26,350 nt of DNA from Pseudomonadota bacterium (GTDB lineage Bacteria > Pseudomonadota > Alphaproteobacteria > Rhizobiales > Xanthobacteraceae). Positions 1 to 7,700 of the stretch are shown here, one piece after another. The number at the start of each line of letters is the position of its first letter. The first letter of the stretch is position 1. Under the pieces are notes generated by a model. It saw only the letters and a program-made list of their open reading frames with translations. It made no database searches and was not told where the DNA came from. Both the position numbers and the translations under genes were made by a program. Location: NCBI GenBank assembly GCA_023387695.1, contig JAEWHT010000158.1:1-26350 (forward strand). The letters are read 5' to 3'.

Positions 1-2290
1 CCTGGAGCTTGACCGTGTCATCCAGCTCGATGCTGGAATTGTCCGTGATCGTCGAACCCGACACCGTGACGCCGTCCAGCGTCAGCTTGGCATCGGCGAT
101 GACCGAGTTCGTGCTCAGCGTCGCGCCGCTATCGATCTTGCTGGCGACGGTGACATCGATCGTACCGCTGCCGTTGATGGCGCCGCCCGAAATCTCGGTG
201 CCCGAGAGGGTCAGGATCTTGCCGTCGTCGACCTGCACGGTGCCGTTGTTGGTCACGGTGTCGTTGAGCAGCGTCGCAGCGCCGGCGATCTCCAGCGTGC
301 CGTTGTTGGTGACCGCACCCTTGGCATCTGCCGAGGCGCCCTGGATCGTGGCGCCGCCCTGGAGCTTGACCGTGTCATCCAGCTCGATGCTGGAATTGTC
401 CGTGATCGTCGAACCCGACACCGTGACGCCGTCCAGCGTCAGCTTGGCATCGGCGATGACCGAGCTCGTGCTCAGCGTTGCCCCGCCATCGATCTTGCTG
501 GCGACGGTCACGTCGATCGTGCCGCTGCCGTTGATGGCGCCGCCCGAAATCTCCGTGCCCGACAGCGTCAGGATCTGGCTGCCGTCGACCGTCACCGTGC
601 CGTTGTTGGTCACGACATCGTTGAGCAGTGTCGCTGCGCCGGCGATCTCCAGCGTGCCGTTGTTGGTGACCGCACCTTTGGCATCTGCCGAGGCGCCCTG
701 GATCGTGGCGCCGCCCTTCAGGGTCACGGTATCGTCGAGCTCGACACTGCCCTTGTCGGTGATGGTCGTGCCATCGACCGTCATTGCGTCGAGCATCAAA
801 GCCTGGAGACTCTCGACCGTCACGAATCTGGTGCTGAGCGTAGCACCGCCGTCGATGGCGCTTTCGCCGGTGACGTCGATGGTTCCGGCACCGGCGATCG
901 AGCCGCCGCGGATCTCCGTGCCCGACAGCGTCAACGTCTGGCCGACATCGACCGTCACCGTGCCGTGATTGGTCACGACGTCGTTGAGCAGCGTTGCCGC
1001 CCCCTCGATCTCCAGCGTGCCATTGTTGACGATCGGGCCGCTTGCGCCGGTAGAGGGACTTTCGGAGAATTGGACCGGGCCGATGGCAAAGTCGTTCGGC
1101 GAATAGGTCGCGCTGGTCACCAAGAATTCGATCGTGGCGATGTCAGCGCTGCTGCTGACGAAGTCGATGAAGATCGCCGAACCATCAGCGTAGCCGTTGC
1201 TCACGCCGTTTTCGCTGACCGTACCGATTACGTTGCCGCCGAGGTCATAGGCGATGATCTCGGCGGTGAAGGCGCCGTAATAGTCGGCCTGGATCTGCGC
1301 ACCCGCTGACGAGACGGGTGCCGCGAATTTGATCGTGATGTCGGGCCCGGCTTGATAATCCCACAGGAGATGGGTGCCAGCCGCAAAATTTCCGGACCAA
1401 CCATTGCTCTGATCAAGGCGCAAGAATATGCCGCCGGCGGAAGAGACCGTGCCGCCGCTGCCATCGGTCGCGACGACCTGCTGCGGACTACCGAGCACGG
1501 TGAATGACGTGCCGAGCTGTCCCCAGTTGAACTCGACCGTCGCGGGGCTTCCACCCTTCGGGGCGAAGACGCTCGAACCACCCTTGATCACCGCGCCGCC
1601 GGTCAGCTTCACGGTGTTGTCGATTGTGATGCTGCCCTTGTCCGAGATCGTCGTGCCATCGACCGTCGCGGTATCGAGCGTCAGGGTCGCGCCGGCCTCA
1701 ACGGTCACTGCGCTCGTGCTGAGCGTCGCACCGCCATCGATCTTGCTGGCGCCGGTGACGTCGATGGTGCCGGTGCCATTGATGGCGCCGCCGGAAATCT
1801 CCGTGCCCGACACTGTCAGCGTCTGGTTGCCGTCGACCTTGACCGTGCCGTTGTTGGTCACGACGTCATTGAGCAGCGTCGCGGGACCGGAGATCTCCAG
1901 CGTGCCGTTATTGGTAACCGGGCCGCCCTTGATCTCGGCGCTGTCCTGGAGCTTGACGGTGTTGTCGAGCTCGATGCTGGCATTGTCGGTGATGACAGAA
2001 CCCGACACCGTGACGCCATCCAGCGTCAGCTTGGCGTCGGCCGTGACTGTCGCCACGCTCAATGTGGCGCCGCTGTCGATCGTGCTGGCGCCGGTAACGT
2101 CGATGCTGCCGTCACCCTTGACGGCGCCACCGCTGATCGTGGCGTCGTTCAGGATCATCTCCGCGTCGGCGTCGACAATGACGTTGCCCGAGTTGTTGAT
2201 GATCGAGCCCTTATCGACCGTCAGCGTAGCATCCGCAAAGACTTCGATCGTGCCGAGCGCTGCATTGCCAACAGTCTCGTTCGCGAACTC
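1..2290 (-). repeat. Tandem ~357-bp AIDA-like repeats within the adhesin gene
   Basis: Units begin near 1, 358 and 715 (period 357 bp, 119 codons), with further diverged units at about 1598-1945 and 1946-2290. Each encodes variants of LTLDGVTVSGSTITD, IELDDTVKL, VTNNGTLEI and LSGTEISGGAI. The first 107 bases of the units at 1 and 358 are identical; the unit at 715 is clearly diverged. A non-repeat domain encoded at about 1070-1560 interrupts the array. Confidence 0.85.
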
Positions 2291-5029
2291 GACCGCGCCC
2301 TTGACCTTGACCGCGCCGGAATTATTCAGCGTACCGTTTTCGATCAGGCTGGTGCCATCGAGTTCCAGCGTCCCGAGCATGGTGACGGTTCCGCCGTCGA
2401 TCGTCACGGCATCGGCCACCAGCGTCGCAACGGAATCGACCTGAACGGTGCCGCCGGCATTGGCAATGCCGGTGTCGAGCGTCAGCGTGCCGCCTGACAA
2501 TTCGATCATGCCGGAATTGGCGATAGTGGTCAGCGTGTCGATGATACCGCCCGCGGCCAGCGTAAGCGTGCCCGCATTGGTGATTGTAACGGTGTTGGTG
2601 ACGACCTTGCCGGACGTCCGGGTGATCGTCTCGACATCAATCGCACCGCCCACCAGAACGGTGCCATCGGCCGCGTTGGTGAACTTCGCGTCAGCATTGA
2701 GCGTGAGCTTGCCTGCGAGCGTCAGACTGCTGTGGTTGATGACTTCCGGCGCCGTGTGATCGACGGTCGTGTCGTAGTCATCCATCGTCAGCGACTTACC
2801 GTATGCCGCTGCGTCAATCGTGACGGGATAGGACGGCGTCAGCCCGTGCAGCTGATCTGTAATGACGATGACGTCGTCATTACTCGTCGGCACGGTGCCG
2901 GTTTCCCAGTTGGCGCCGGTCTTCCAGAAGCCGCCTGACGGAGAGCCCGTCGCGATCCACACCACAGCAGGCGCGTCGGTGCCGGTGATCGTGACCGTGA
3001 TGGTCTGGTCCGAGGTTGCGCCTTGCGAGTCCGTGACCGTCACGGTGTAGGTCAGCGTCAGCACCTCGCCCTTCGGAATGAAGTCCGCGAGGTAGACCGG
3101 AATGTCTTTCAGCGACCAGTTGATCGTTCCGGTGCCGGTTCCGGTGCTGTCTTTGCCGTTTGCGATCGAAACCAGCAGGGCATTGGACAGGAATGTGTAG
3201 ATGCTCTCCGGCACGGTGCCGTCGGGCAGCACCGCGCTGAATTCGGACACGGCCACCGTGTGCGTGTCGGTGAGATCGACATCGGTGAAGGTCAGCGTGC
3301 CGGAGGTCGGGACCTCGCTGGTCAGCGGACCGCCCGGGACGCTGGTGCCACCCGCGAAGGTGATGGTCGGCGCGTCCGAGGTGATCACCGGCTTGTCGTT
3401 GGTGCCGGTAATGACGATGGTGATGTCTTGCGTGACGATGCCGGGATCGTCCACGAAGTTGTTGTTGAGGATGATGGTGTATTTCAGCGTCAGCGTCTCG
3501 CCCGCGGCGAGAAAATCGAAGGCGCTGTCCGGAACGCTGAAGGTCCAGATCGCAGAGCCGTTGCTATCGTTGGTCGACGTCGGAACGACGGTGATATTGA
3601 CCTCGGTGGCGACGATGTCGTGCTTTTGCAGCGCCGAGAGCGTGGCCGTCACATCTTGCTTGCCCGCCATATAGACGTAGCTGCCGTCGTCGAGCACGAC
3701 CTTCACGGTCGGCCGGTCACCGAGATTGTAATCGAGAAAAGTGGCCTTGCCGATGATGACGTCGGCGGTCTTCACGCCTGTCTGGCCGGCAACCTCGGTC
3801 AGGTTGAACGTGGCCTTGGGGAAGGTGCCGGTGGCATCGAGGCTCGCTAAGAAGAGCGAATCCACGGTTGCAATACGGCCCCCAGCGGTCGCGTTGTTCG
3901 CCGGCGCTTGCGTCTGGCCGTTGTTGCCGTAGTTGACGGTTTGAGTGTAGGTCGCCTGCGCGGTCGCACCGCTTTGCGTCTTGATCAAGACGTTGTTGCC
4001 GTCCTGCGTCAGACTGTCGGTGAAGTTCGTGGTCAGCTTGGTGTTGGTGCCGTTGTCCGTGAACTTCAGCGTGAACACGTCCGTGATCAGCTTCTGCACG
4101 TCCGGCGACAACAACGCATTGGTGATCGAGACATTGCCGCCGCTGATCTGGATCATCTGGCCGGCCTGGTTGACCGTCGCGATCGGCAGCAGCGTCAGCT
4201 TGTCGAACAGGATGTAGGAGCCGGTGGTGCCGTTCGGTTCGACCAGCACCTGGAAACTCACCTGCGGCTGAGGTTCAGGGTTGGGAACGGCGGCTGTCGG
4301 CGCCGGAATGACGAAACTGATCTGGTTCAGCACGGCCGTACCACGGATGCCCATGGTGGCGACCGGCGTGTCGACCTTCATGTCGCCGTGCTTGGCGGTC
4401 TCACCGGCGACGAAGGTGATGGTGCCGGCAACCAGGCTGAGCAGCGAGGAATTGTTCGACCCGTTGGGGTCGTAGACCATCTCGTTCAGCACCATCCGCG
4501 CGTTGGAGGACAGGCCGAACACGGTACCGTCGATGAAGGTGATGCCGAGCGTCGAGTCCGAGCCGGTCGAGACCACGTCGCCTTTCTCGACATTGTCGCC
4601 GTTGTTCAGGATGACCGAGACGCCATTGCGGATCGCGGTCGCGCTGCCGGTCAGCTTGGTGACATGGCCGATGACGTGAGCCGCGTCGGCAGCAGGCGCG
4701 GCCTGCGCGACCTGAACGTAACCCGTGAGCGCGCTGACGATGTCGCCGGTGAGATGCGCGCCGTCGGGCGAGGAGATCGCCGCGCGCTTGTCGCCCCTGA
4801 AATAATCGTGAGCTACGAACTCGTGGCCGTCATGCGAGATCACGAGATCAAGACCGGCGCGCTTGAAATCGCCGTGGAAGATCAGGTTGGGGTCGGCAAC
4901 GACGACTGCGCCATCAGGCACGTGACCGTGCGCCTTGGCGGTAAAGGAATCGACATGGTCATGGCCGGGCGAGTGAGAACCCTGGCCGTCCAAGGAGATC
5001 GCGGCGTCAAATTTGCCAGCGTAATTCAA
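1..5029 (-). CDS. Giant FecR/VCBS/AIDA-repeat surface adhesin, N-terminal part (C-terminus beyond window)
   Basis: One frame stays open from 5029 to the left edge (1676 codons), so this is the N-terminal part of a very large probable cell-surface adhesin; the secretion signal would lie outside the window. Order: His/Gly-rich leader (residues 1-105); FecR-like module (about 119-245, with GDxVxxGD-type turns and VATMGIRGTAV near its end); Pro-rich linker; two VCBS/cadherin-like modules ending ITGTNDKP and ITGTDAP (about 394-685); a WxTGANWxTGxVP strand (about 687-723) typical of beta-helical adhesins; then AIDA-like repeats to the edge. The start is uncertain: an in-frame TAA lies at 5048-5050, no ATG occurs before codon 179, and TTG at 5029 is the first sensible start (protein begins MNYAGKFDAA). 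No signal peptide is seen, as expected for type I secretion. Function and export route are inferred from architecture. Confidence 0.85.
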   Translation of the reverse strand, partial: MNYAGKFDAAISLDGQGSHSPGHDHVDSFTAKAHGHVPDGAVVVADPNLIFHGDFKRAGLDLVISHDGHEFVAHDYFRGDKRAAISSPDGAHLTGDIVSALTGYVQVAQAAPAADAAHVIGHVTKLTGSATAIRNGVSVILNNGDNVEKGDVVSTGSDSTLGITFIDGTVFGLSSNARMVLNEMVYDPNGSNNSSLLSLVAGTITFVAGETAKHGDMKVDTPVATMGIRGTAVLNQISFVIPAPTAAVPNPEPQPQVSFQVLVEPNGTTGSYILFDKLTLLPIATVNQAGQMIQISGGNVSITNALLSPDVQKLITDVFTLKFTDNGTNTKLTTNFTDSLTQDGNNVLIKTQSGATAQATYTQTVNYGNNGQTQAPANNATAGGRIATVDSLFLASLDATGTFPKATFNLTEVAGQTGVKTADVIIGKATFLDYNLGDRPTVKVVLDDGSYVYMAGKQDVTATLSALQKHDIVATEVNITVVPTSTNDSNGSAIWTFSVPDSAFDFLAAGETLTLKYTIILNNNFVDDPGIVTQDITIVITGTNDKPVITSDAPTITFAGGTSVPGGPLTSEVPTSGTLTFTDVDLTDTHTVAVSEFSAVLPDGTVPESIYTFLSNALLVSIANGKDSTGTGTGTINWSLKDIPVYLADFIPKGEVLTLTYTVTVTDSQGATSDQTITVTITGTDAPAVVWIATGSPSGGFWKTGANWETGTVPTSNDDVIVITDQLHGLTPSYPVTIDAAAYGKSLTMDDYDTTVDHTAPEVINHSSLTLAGKLTLNADAKFTNAADGTVLVGGAIDVETITRTSGKVVTNTVTITNAGTLTLAAGGIIDTLTTIANSGMIELSGGTLTLDTGIANAGGTVQVDSVATLVADAVTIDGGTVTMLGTLELDGTSLIENGTLNNSGAVKVKGAVEFANETVGNAALGTIEVFADATLTVDKGSIINNSGNVIVDADAEMILNDATISGGAVKGDGSIDVTGASTIDSGATLSVATVTADAKLTLDGVTVSGSVITDNASIELDNTVKLQDSAEIKGGPVTNNGTLEISGPATLLNDVVTNNGTVKVDGNQTLTVSGTEISGGAINGTGTIDVTGASKIDGGATLSTSAVTVEAGATLTLDTATVDGTTISDKGSITIDNTVKLTGGAVIKGGSSVFAPKGGSPATVEFNWGQLGTSFTVLGSPQQVVATDGSGGTVSSAGGIFLRLDQSNGWSGNFAAGTHLLWDYQAGPDITIKFAAPVSSAGAQIQADYYGAFTAEIIAYDLGGNVIGTVSENGVSNGYADGSAIFIDFVSSSADIATIEFLVTSATYSPNDFAIGPVQFSESPSTGASGPIVNNGTLEIEGAATLLNDVVTNHGTVTVDVGQTLTLSGTEIRGGSIAGAGTIDVTGESAIDGGATLSTRFVTVESLQALMLDAMTVDGTTITDKGSVELDDTVTLKGGATIQGASADAKGAVTNNGTLEIAGAATLLNDVVTNNGTVTVDGSQILTLSGTEISGGAINGSGTIDVTVASKIDGGATLSTSSVIADAKLTLDGVTVSGSTITDNSSIELDDTVKLQGGATIQGASADAKGAVTNNGTLEIAGAATLLNDTVTNNGTVQVDDGKILTLSGTEISGGAINGSGTIDVTVASKIDSGATLSTNSVIADAKLTLDGVTVSGSTITDNSSIELDDTVKLQ

Positions 5030-5085
5030 ACGGGCACCGGAAAATGGTTAATATGTAAGTAAGTATCGACCGCTAATGCTTGCAT
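5026..5085 (-). CDS. Possible 19-codon upstream ORF overlapping the adhesin start
   Basis: An ATG at 5085 opens a frame encoding MQALAVDTYLHINHFPVPV. Its TGA (5028-5026) overlaps the proposed TTG start of the adhesin (5029-5027) as TTGA, the geometry of translational coupling. This would explain why the TTG has no Shine-Dalgarno sequence of its own. The only ribosome-binding candidate for the short ORF is AAGGA, about 11 bases upstream. It could be chance. Confidence 0.25.
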   Translation of the reverse strand: MQALAVDTYLHINHFPVPV

Positions 5086-5646
5086 ATCATTACCAAGTCC
5101 TTAGCGAAACCATCTATTGCTTGTGTGATTTTGCGTGACTTGGCTGTCAGCGACTATGCTTACGGCGACATTCAAAGAATAACCGAAGTAACCCTGGCGG
5201 GATCGGTAAGTATAGCTTTGATAAATTCAGCGCATTCCCCGCCATCCCACGTATTCCAAAATATCAACTCGAGCACGGATACTTGTGTCATCTTTTCTTC
5301 GTAGTGCCCCGCAGCATCCTGCGGCAAATACGGAGTTAAATCTGTGATGCAACTAACAGAACCCGTGAAATAGCGGGTCATTAGCCATAGGACGCAGAAT
5401 CGGCGCCCCCACAACCTCTACCTGCAAATGGTTCCATTTCGCGGCAGCCGAGGCTCCTCCGGCTCCGATTTGTAAAATTTTACGGACCTCAGGCAGGCCC
5501 GCTTCAGCCTACCCCGCGGTTTTGGGGCCCCACCCCAGCGCGTTAAGCAGAACAAAACGGCCTGCCTCGCACTATCTCCGCGAAAGCAACAAGCCCGGCA
5601 CGTCGAGGTCGAGGGGGACCTGACGAAGCCGGAAAGGGGATGTCAG
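5086..5646. other. Divergent intergenic region between adhesin and LapG-like protease
   Basis: This is about 560 bp without a convincing gene. The half nearest the adhesin (to about 5350) is visibly AT-richer than its surroundings; the other half is GC-rich. Small open frames here have no recognisable protein character. It holds a 6-bp hairpin (5309-5324, CCGCAG/CTGCGG), a 12-bp palindrome (5472-5483) and a weak sigma70-like pair on the plus strand (TTGCGT 5131-5136, TATGCT 5155-5160, 18-bp spacer). The length and composition suit a regulated promoter region for a surface protein. Confidence 0.5.
5472..5483. promoter_or_regulatory. 12-bp perfect palindrome GTAAAATTTTAC, possible operator
   Basis: GTAAAATTTTAC is a perfect dyad standing alone in a GC-rich stretch, about 165 bp upstream of the LapG-like gene and 440 bp upstream of the adhesin. 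Its symmetry and AT content suggest a protein-binding site; no regulator can be named. Confidence 0.3.
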
Positions 5647-6393
5647 ATGGAGACCGCTGCTCGCTCGCGCGCCTGGCGCGCTATCCTTGTCCTGTGCGGA
5701 TTGATCCTGTTCGGATCGGCCGCCGAGCTTCGTGCCGGCACATTGCTGTCACCGGGCGCGGGTGTGTTCGTGCGCAAATCCGCCGAGCCGTTCGGCGTGT
5801 TCGCCTTCGCGATTTCCACCGGCGGGCTCCGGCAGAAATGGCTCGCATTAAAGGACAAGCTCGACGACGACATGGTGCAGCTCGCGCTCTGCGACGGCGA
5901 CCGCGACAATTGCGCCTCGCCCGCCGCACTGAAGCTGCTCGCCATCGTTGACCAGGCCCGCACCCGCGACGGCCGTGCGCTGCTCGGCGAGACCAACCGT
6001 GCCATCAACCTCGCCATCCGCGCCGAAAGTGACGGTGCCGAAGACATCTGGAGCTCTCCGCTCGAGACCTTCCAGCACGGTGCCGGCGATTGCGAGGATT
6101 ACGCCATCGCCAAGCTGGCCGCACTGCGGCTTGCCGGCGTCGCAGCCGAGGACCTCCGCATCGTCGTGGTGCGTGACACCCGCAGCGGCGAAGGTCACGC
6201 GATTGCCTCCGCAAAGCTCGACGGCCATTGGCTGATGCTGGATAACCGTCGCATGGCGATGGTCGAGGATGACGATGCGCGCAACTATCAGCCGCTGTTC
6301 GTGCTCTACCAGTCGGCCGTGCTGAGATATGCCGCCGACCCCGTACGCGTCGACAGCCAACGGGTGTCGATGGTAGCCACCGAGGTGCGTTAA
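5647..6393 (+). CDS. Periplasmic transglutaminase-like cysteine protease (BTLCP, LapG-like)
   Basis: This 248-residue protein has an N-terminal signal segment (hydrophobic residues about 11-26, likely cleavage near 30) and then a bacterial transglutaminase-like cysteine proteinase fold. The triad is visible: Cys149 in GAGDCEDYAIAK, His184 in GEGHAIA and Asp199 in LMLDNR, spaced as in LapG. LapG is a calcium-dependent periplasmic protease that cuts a di-alanine site in the N-terminus of LapA-type adhesins and releases them from the cell surface. The divergent neighbour is a giant adhesin, so that gene is the obvious candidate substrate (inference). AAGGGG sits 7 bases before the ATG and supports the start. 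No LapD-like receptor is in view. Other BTLCP proteins are uncharacterised, so family membership is surer than the substrate. Confidence 0.88.
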   Translation: METAARSRAWRAILVLCGLILFGSAAELRAGTLLSPGAGVFVRKSAEPFGVFAFAISTGGLRQKWLALKDKLDDDMVQLALCDGDRDNCASPAALKLLAIVDQARTRDGRALLGETNRAINLAIRAESDGAEDIWSSPLETFQHGAGDCEDYAIAKLAALRLAGVAAEDLRIVVVRDTRSGEGHAIASAKLDGHWLMLDNRRMAMVEDDDARNYQPLFVLYQSAVLRYAADPVRVDSQRVSMVATEVR

Positions 6394-6410
6394 TCGCGAA
6401 GTGGCTTCAT

Positions 6411-6442
6411 GGCCCGGATGCGGCGTCAGCGAAATCCGGGCC
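6411..6442. repeat. Intergenic inverted repeat, CCCGGAT type
   Basis: GGCCCGGAT (6411-6419) and ATCCGGGCC (6434-6442) form a perfect 9-bp stem around a 14-base loop. This looks like the dispersed CCCGGAT...ATCCGGG palindromes common between genes in Bradyrhizobium-type genomes (from memory). It could also attenuate transcription after the protease gene. Confidence 0.65.
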
Positions 6443-6494
6443 GCGATCCCTTAGCAACACAAACCCATTTCGCCGAACGATCCAGGACGCTAGC

Positions 6495-7658
6495 ATGGCC
6501 ACGGCAATGCCGGGGGCAATGGGAATGCGGGTGATCGTGGTGACTGTGCTTGCGCTGCTGGCGTTACTGGCATTGCCGATAGCACCAGGCTTCGCGCAAA
6601 CCGGCACATCCGATCGCTCAATTGCCGACAGGCTGCCGCTGTTCGCCCAGAACAACTGCCAGCAGATCCGCGACCCCGGCAATCAATTGTTCTGCGGTGA
6701 TCCCCAGCTGTCTGCCGCGGCCGAGAAGCTCTCCACCGCCATCGAGGCACGGCTCGCCCGCCTGCCCGACCGCCTGCCCGCGATCGAAGAGAACGCGATC
6801 TGGAATCGCCAGCGCAATCTCGGCTGCGGCATCGTCGGCCAGACCGCGGTCCGCACTGAAGACTTCGACCGGGTGAAGGCTTGCCTTCTCAAGGTGACCG
6901 AGGATCGCGCCACGATCGTGCGCGACCCCGATTTCGACTGTCTTGCAGCCAACACGGCGGCCGGCGCACTGATCTGCGCGGACCCGTCGCTGGCGCTCAC
7001 CGAGACCGAGCTCAACAGCCAGGTGCTCGGCCTGATCGGCAAGCTGGATCCGACCGCCGCGCGCTTTGCCTTTGCCGAATACGGTCGCTGGACGCGCGAG
7101 CGCGATCGCAAGTGCAATCTGGTCGGCAAGGAGAACGTGCCGCCGCAGGAGCTTGGCTCGGCGGAAGACTGTCTCGCCGACTATCTGAAGCGCAAGACCG
7201 ATGAGATCGCGACCGCCAAGGGCGACCCGAAGAAAGTGTTTGGCCGGCAGGTCGCGGCCAGGGAGCCCGACACCGACGCCGTCGATTTCTGCGCGGCACG
7301 CATCCACGCCGCGAATTCCTGCGGCAGTTTCCTTCGCATCAACCGCGTCTATGCGCTGGACAGCCAGGTAACCGATCAGGAAGCGCAGGTTACCGGCGAG
7401 ATCGAGATGGTCGTGCTGGCGCCGTTCACGGCCTGCAGCAAGGTCGCCTCCTCCTGCACCGGCACCTGCTGGGACGCAGCGACCGGCCGCCCGCAACCGG
7501 GCGCCGCCAACAAGGAGCGCTCCGCGGCAGCCTTCAACGTCACGCGCCGCCTGAGGATCCAGCGGACCTTTGCATTCGTGAAAGCCGCGGACGGCTGGCG
7601 CTGTAAGGAAGACGAGCTGGCGCCGGTGAATTCGGGCAACGCGGGCGGCGGATCGTGA
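6495..7658 (+). CDS. Secreted protein with LprI-like (DUF1311) repeats
   Basis: This 387-residue protein begins with a signal peptide (hydrophobic residues about 12-31, ending GFAQ) and so should act in the periplasm. Two Cys-containing repeats follow, beginning NCQQIRDPGNQLFCGDPQL and DCLAANTAAGALICADPSL. Each continues into a helical stretch with a W..(R)R.R.C motif, the pattern of LprI/DUF1311 domains found in lysozyme-inhibitor-like proteins. The C-terminal third is a separate Cys-rich beta region (HAANSCGSFLRI, SSCTGTCWD). It lies about 100 bp after the LapG-like gene on the same strand, so co-transcription is possible. ATG 6495 is the longest start; in-frame ATGs at 6507 and 6525 would also leave a signal peptide, and the ribosome binding site is weak. 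The biochemical role is unknown. Confidence 0.7.
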   Translation: MATAMPGAMGMRVIVVTVLALLALLALPIAPGFAQTGTSDRSIADRLPLFAQNNCQQIRDPGNQLFCGDPQLSAAAEKLSTAIEARLARLPDRLPAIEENAIWNRQRNLGCGIVGQTAVRTEDFDRVKACLLKVTEDRATIVRDPDFDCLAANTAAGALICADPSLALTETELNSQVLGLIGKLDPTAARFAFAEYGRWTRERDRKCNLVGKENVPPQELGSAEDCLADYLKRKTDEIATAKGDPKKVFGRQVAAREPDTDAVDFCAARIHAANSCGSFLRINRVYALDSQVTDQEAQVTGEIEMVVLAPFTACSKVASSCTGTCWDAATGRPQPGAANKERSAAAFNVTRRLRIQRTFAFVKAADGWRCKEDELAPVNSGNAGGGS

Positions 7659-7661
7659 GGT

Positions 7662-7690
7662 GCTCACCCTCACCTTGTGGGAGGGTGAGC
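7662..7690. terminator. Hairpin between convergent genes, probable terminator
   Basis: GCTCACCCT (7662-7670) pairs with AGGGTGAGC (7682-7690) over an 11-base loop. It sits between the ends of convergent genes at 7658 and 7701. There is no clear T-run on either side, so it may work with Rho or simply be a dispersed palindromic repeat. Confidence 0.5.
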
Positions 7691-7700
7691 CAGCCTTCAA

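Noticed and set aside
9..4475. Many long plus-strand open frames (for example 9-968, 1428-2444, 3908-5062)
   Set aside because: They are antisense to the adhesin. Their products are Ser/Val/Pro-rich repeats mirroring the coding repeats, while the minus frame is continuous and shows FecR and VCBS domains.
5080..5414. Two small open frames (5080-5304 plus, 5172-5414 minus) in the adhesin/protease gap
   Set aside because: They overlap each other on opposite strands, have no clear ribosome binding site and no recognisable protein features; the region reads better as regulatory DNA.
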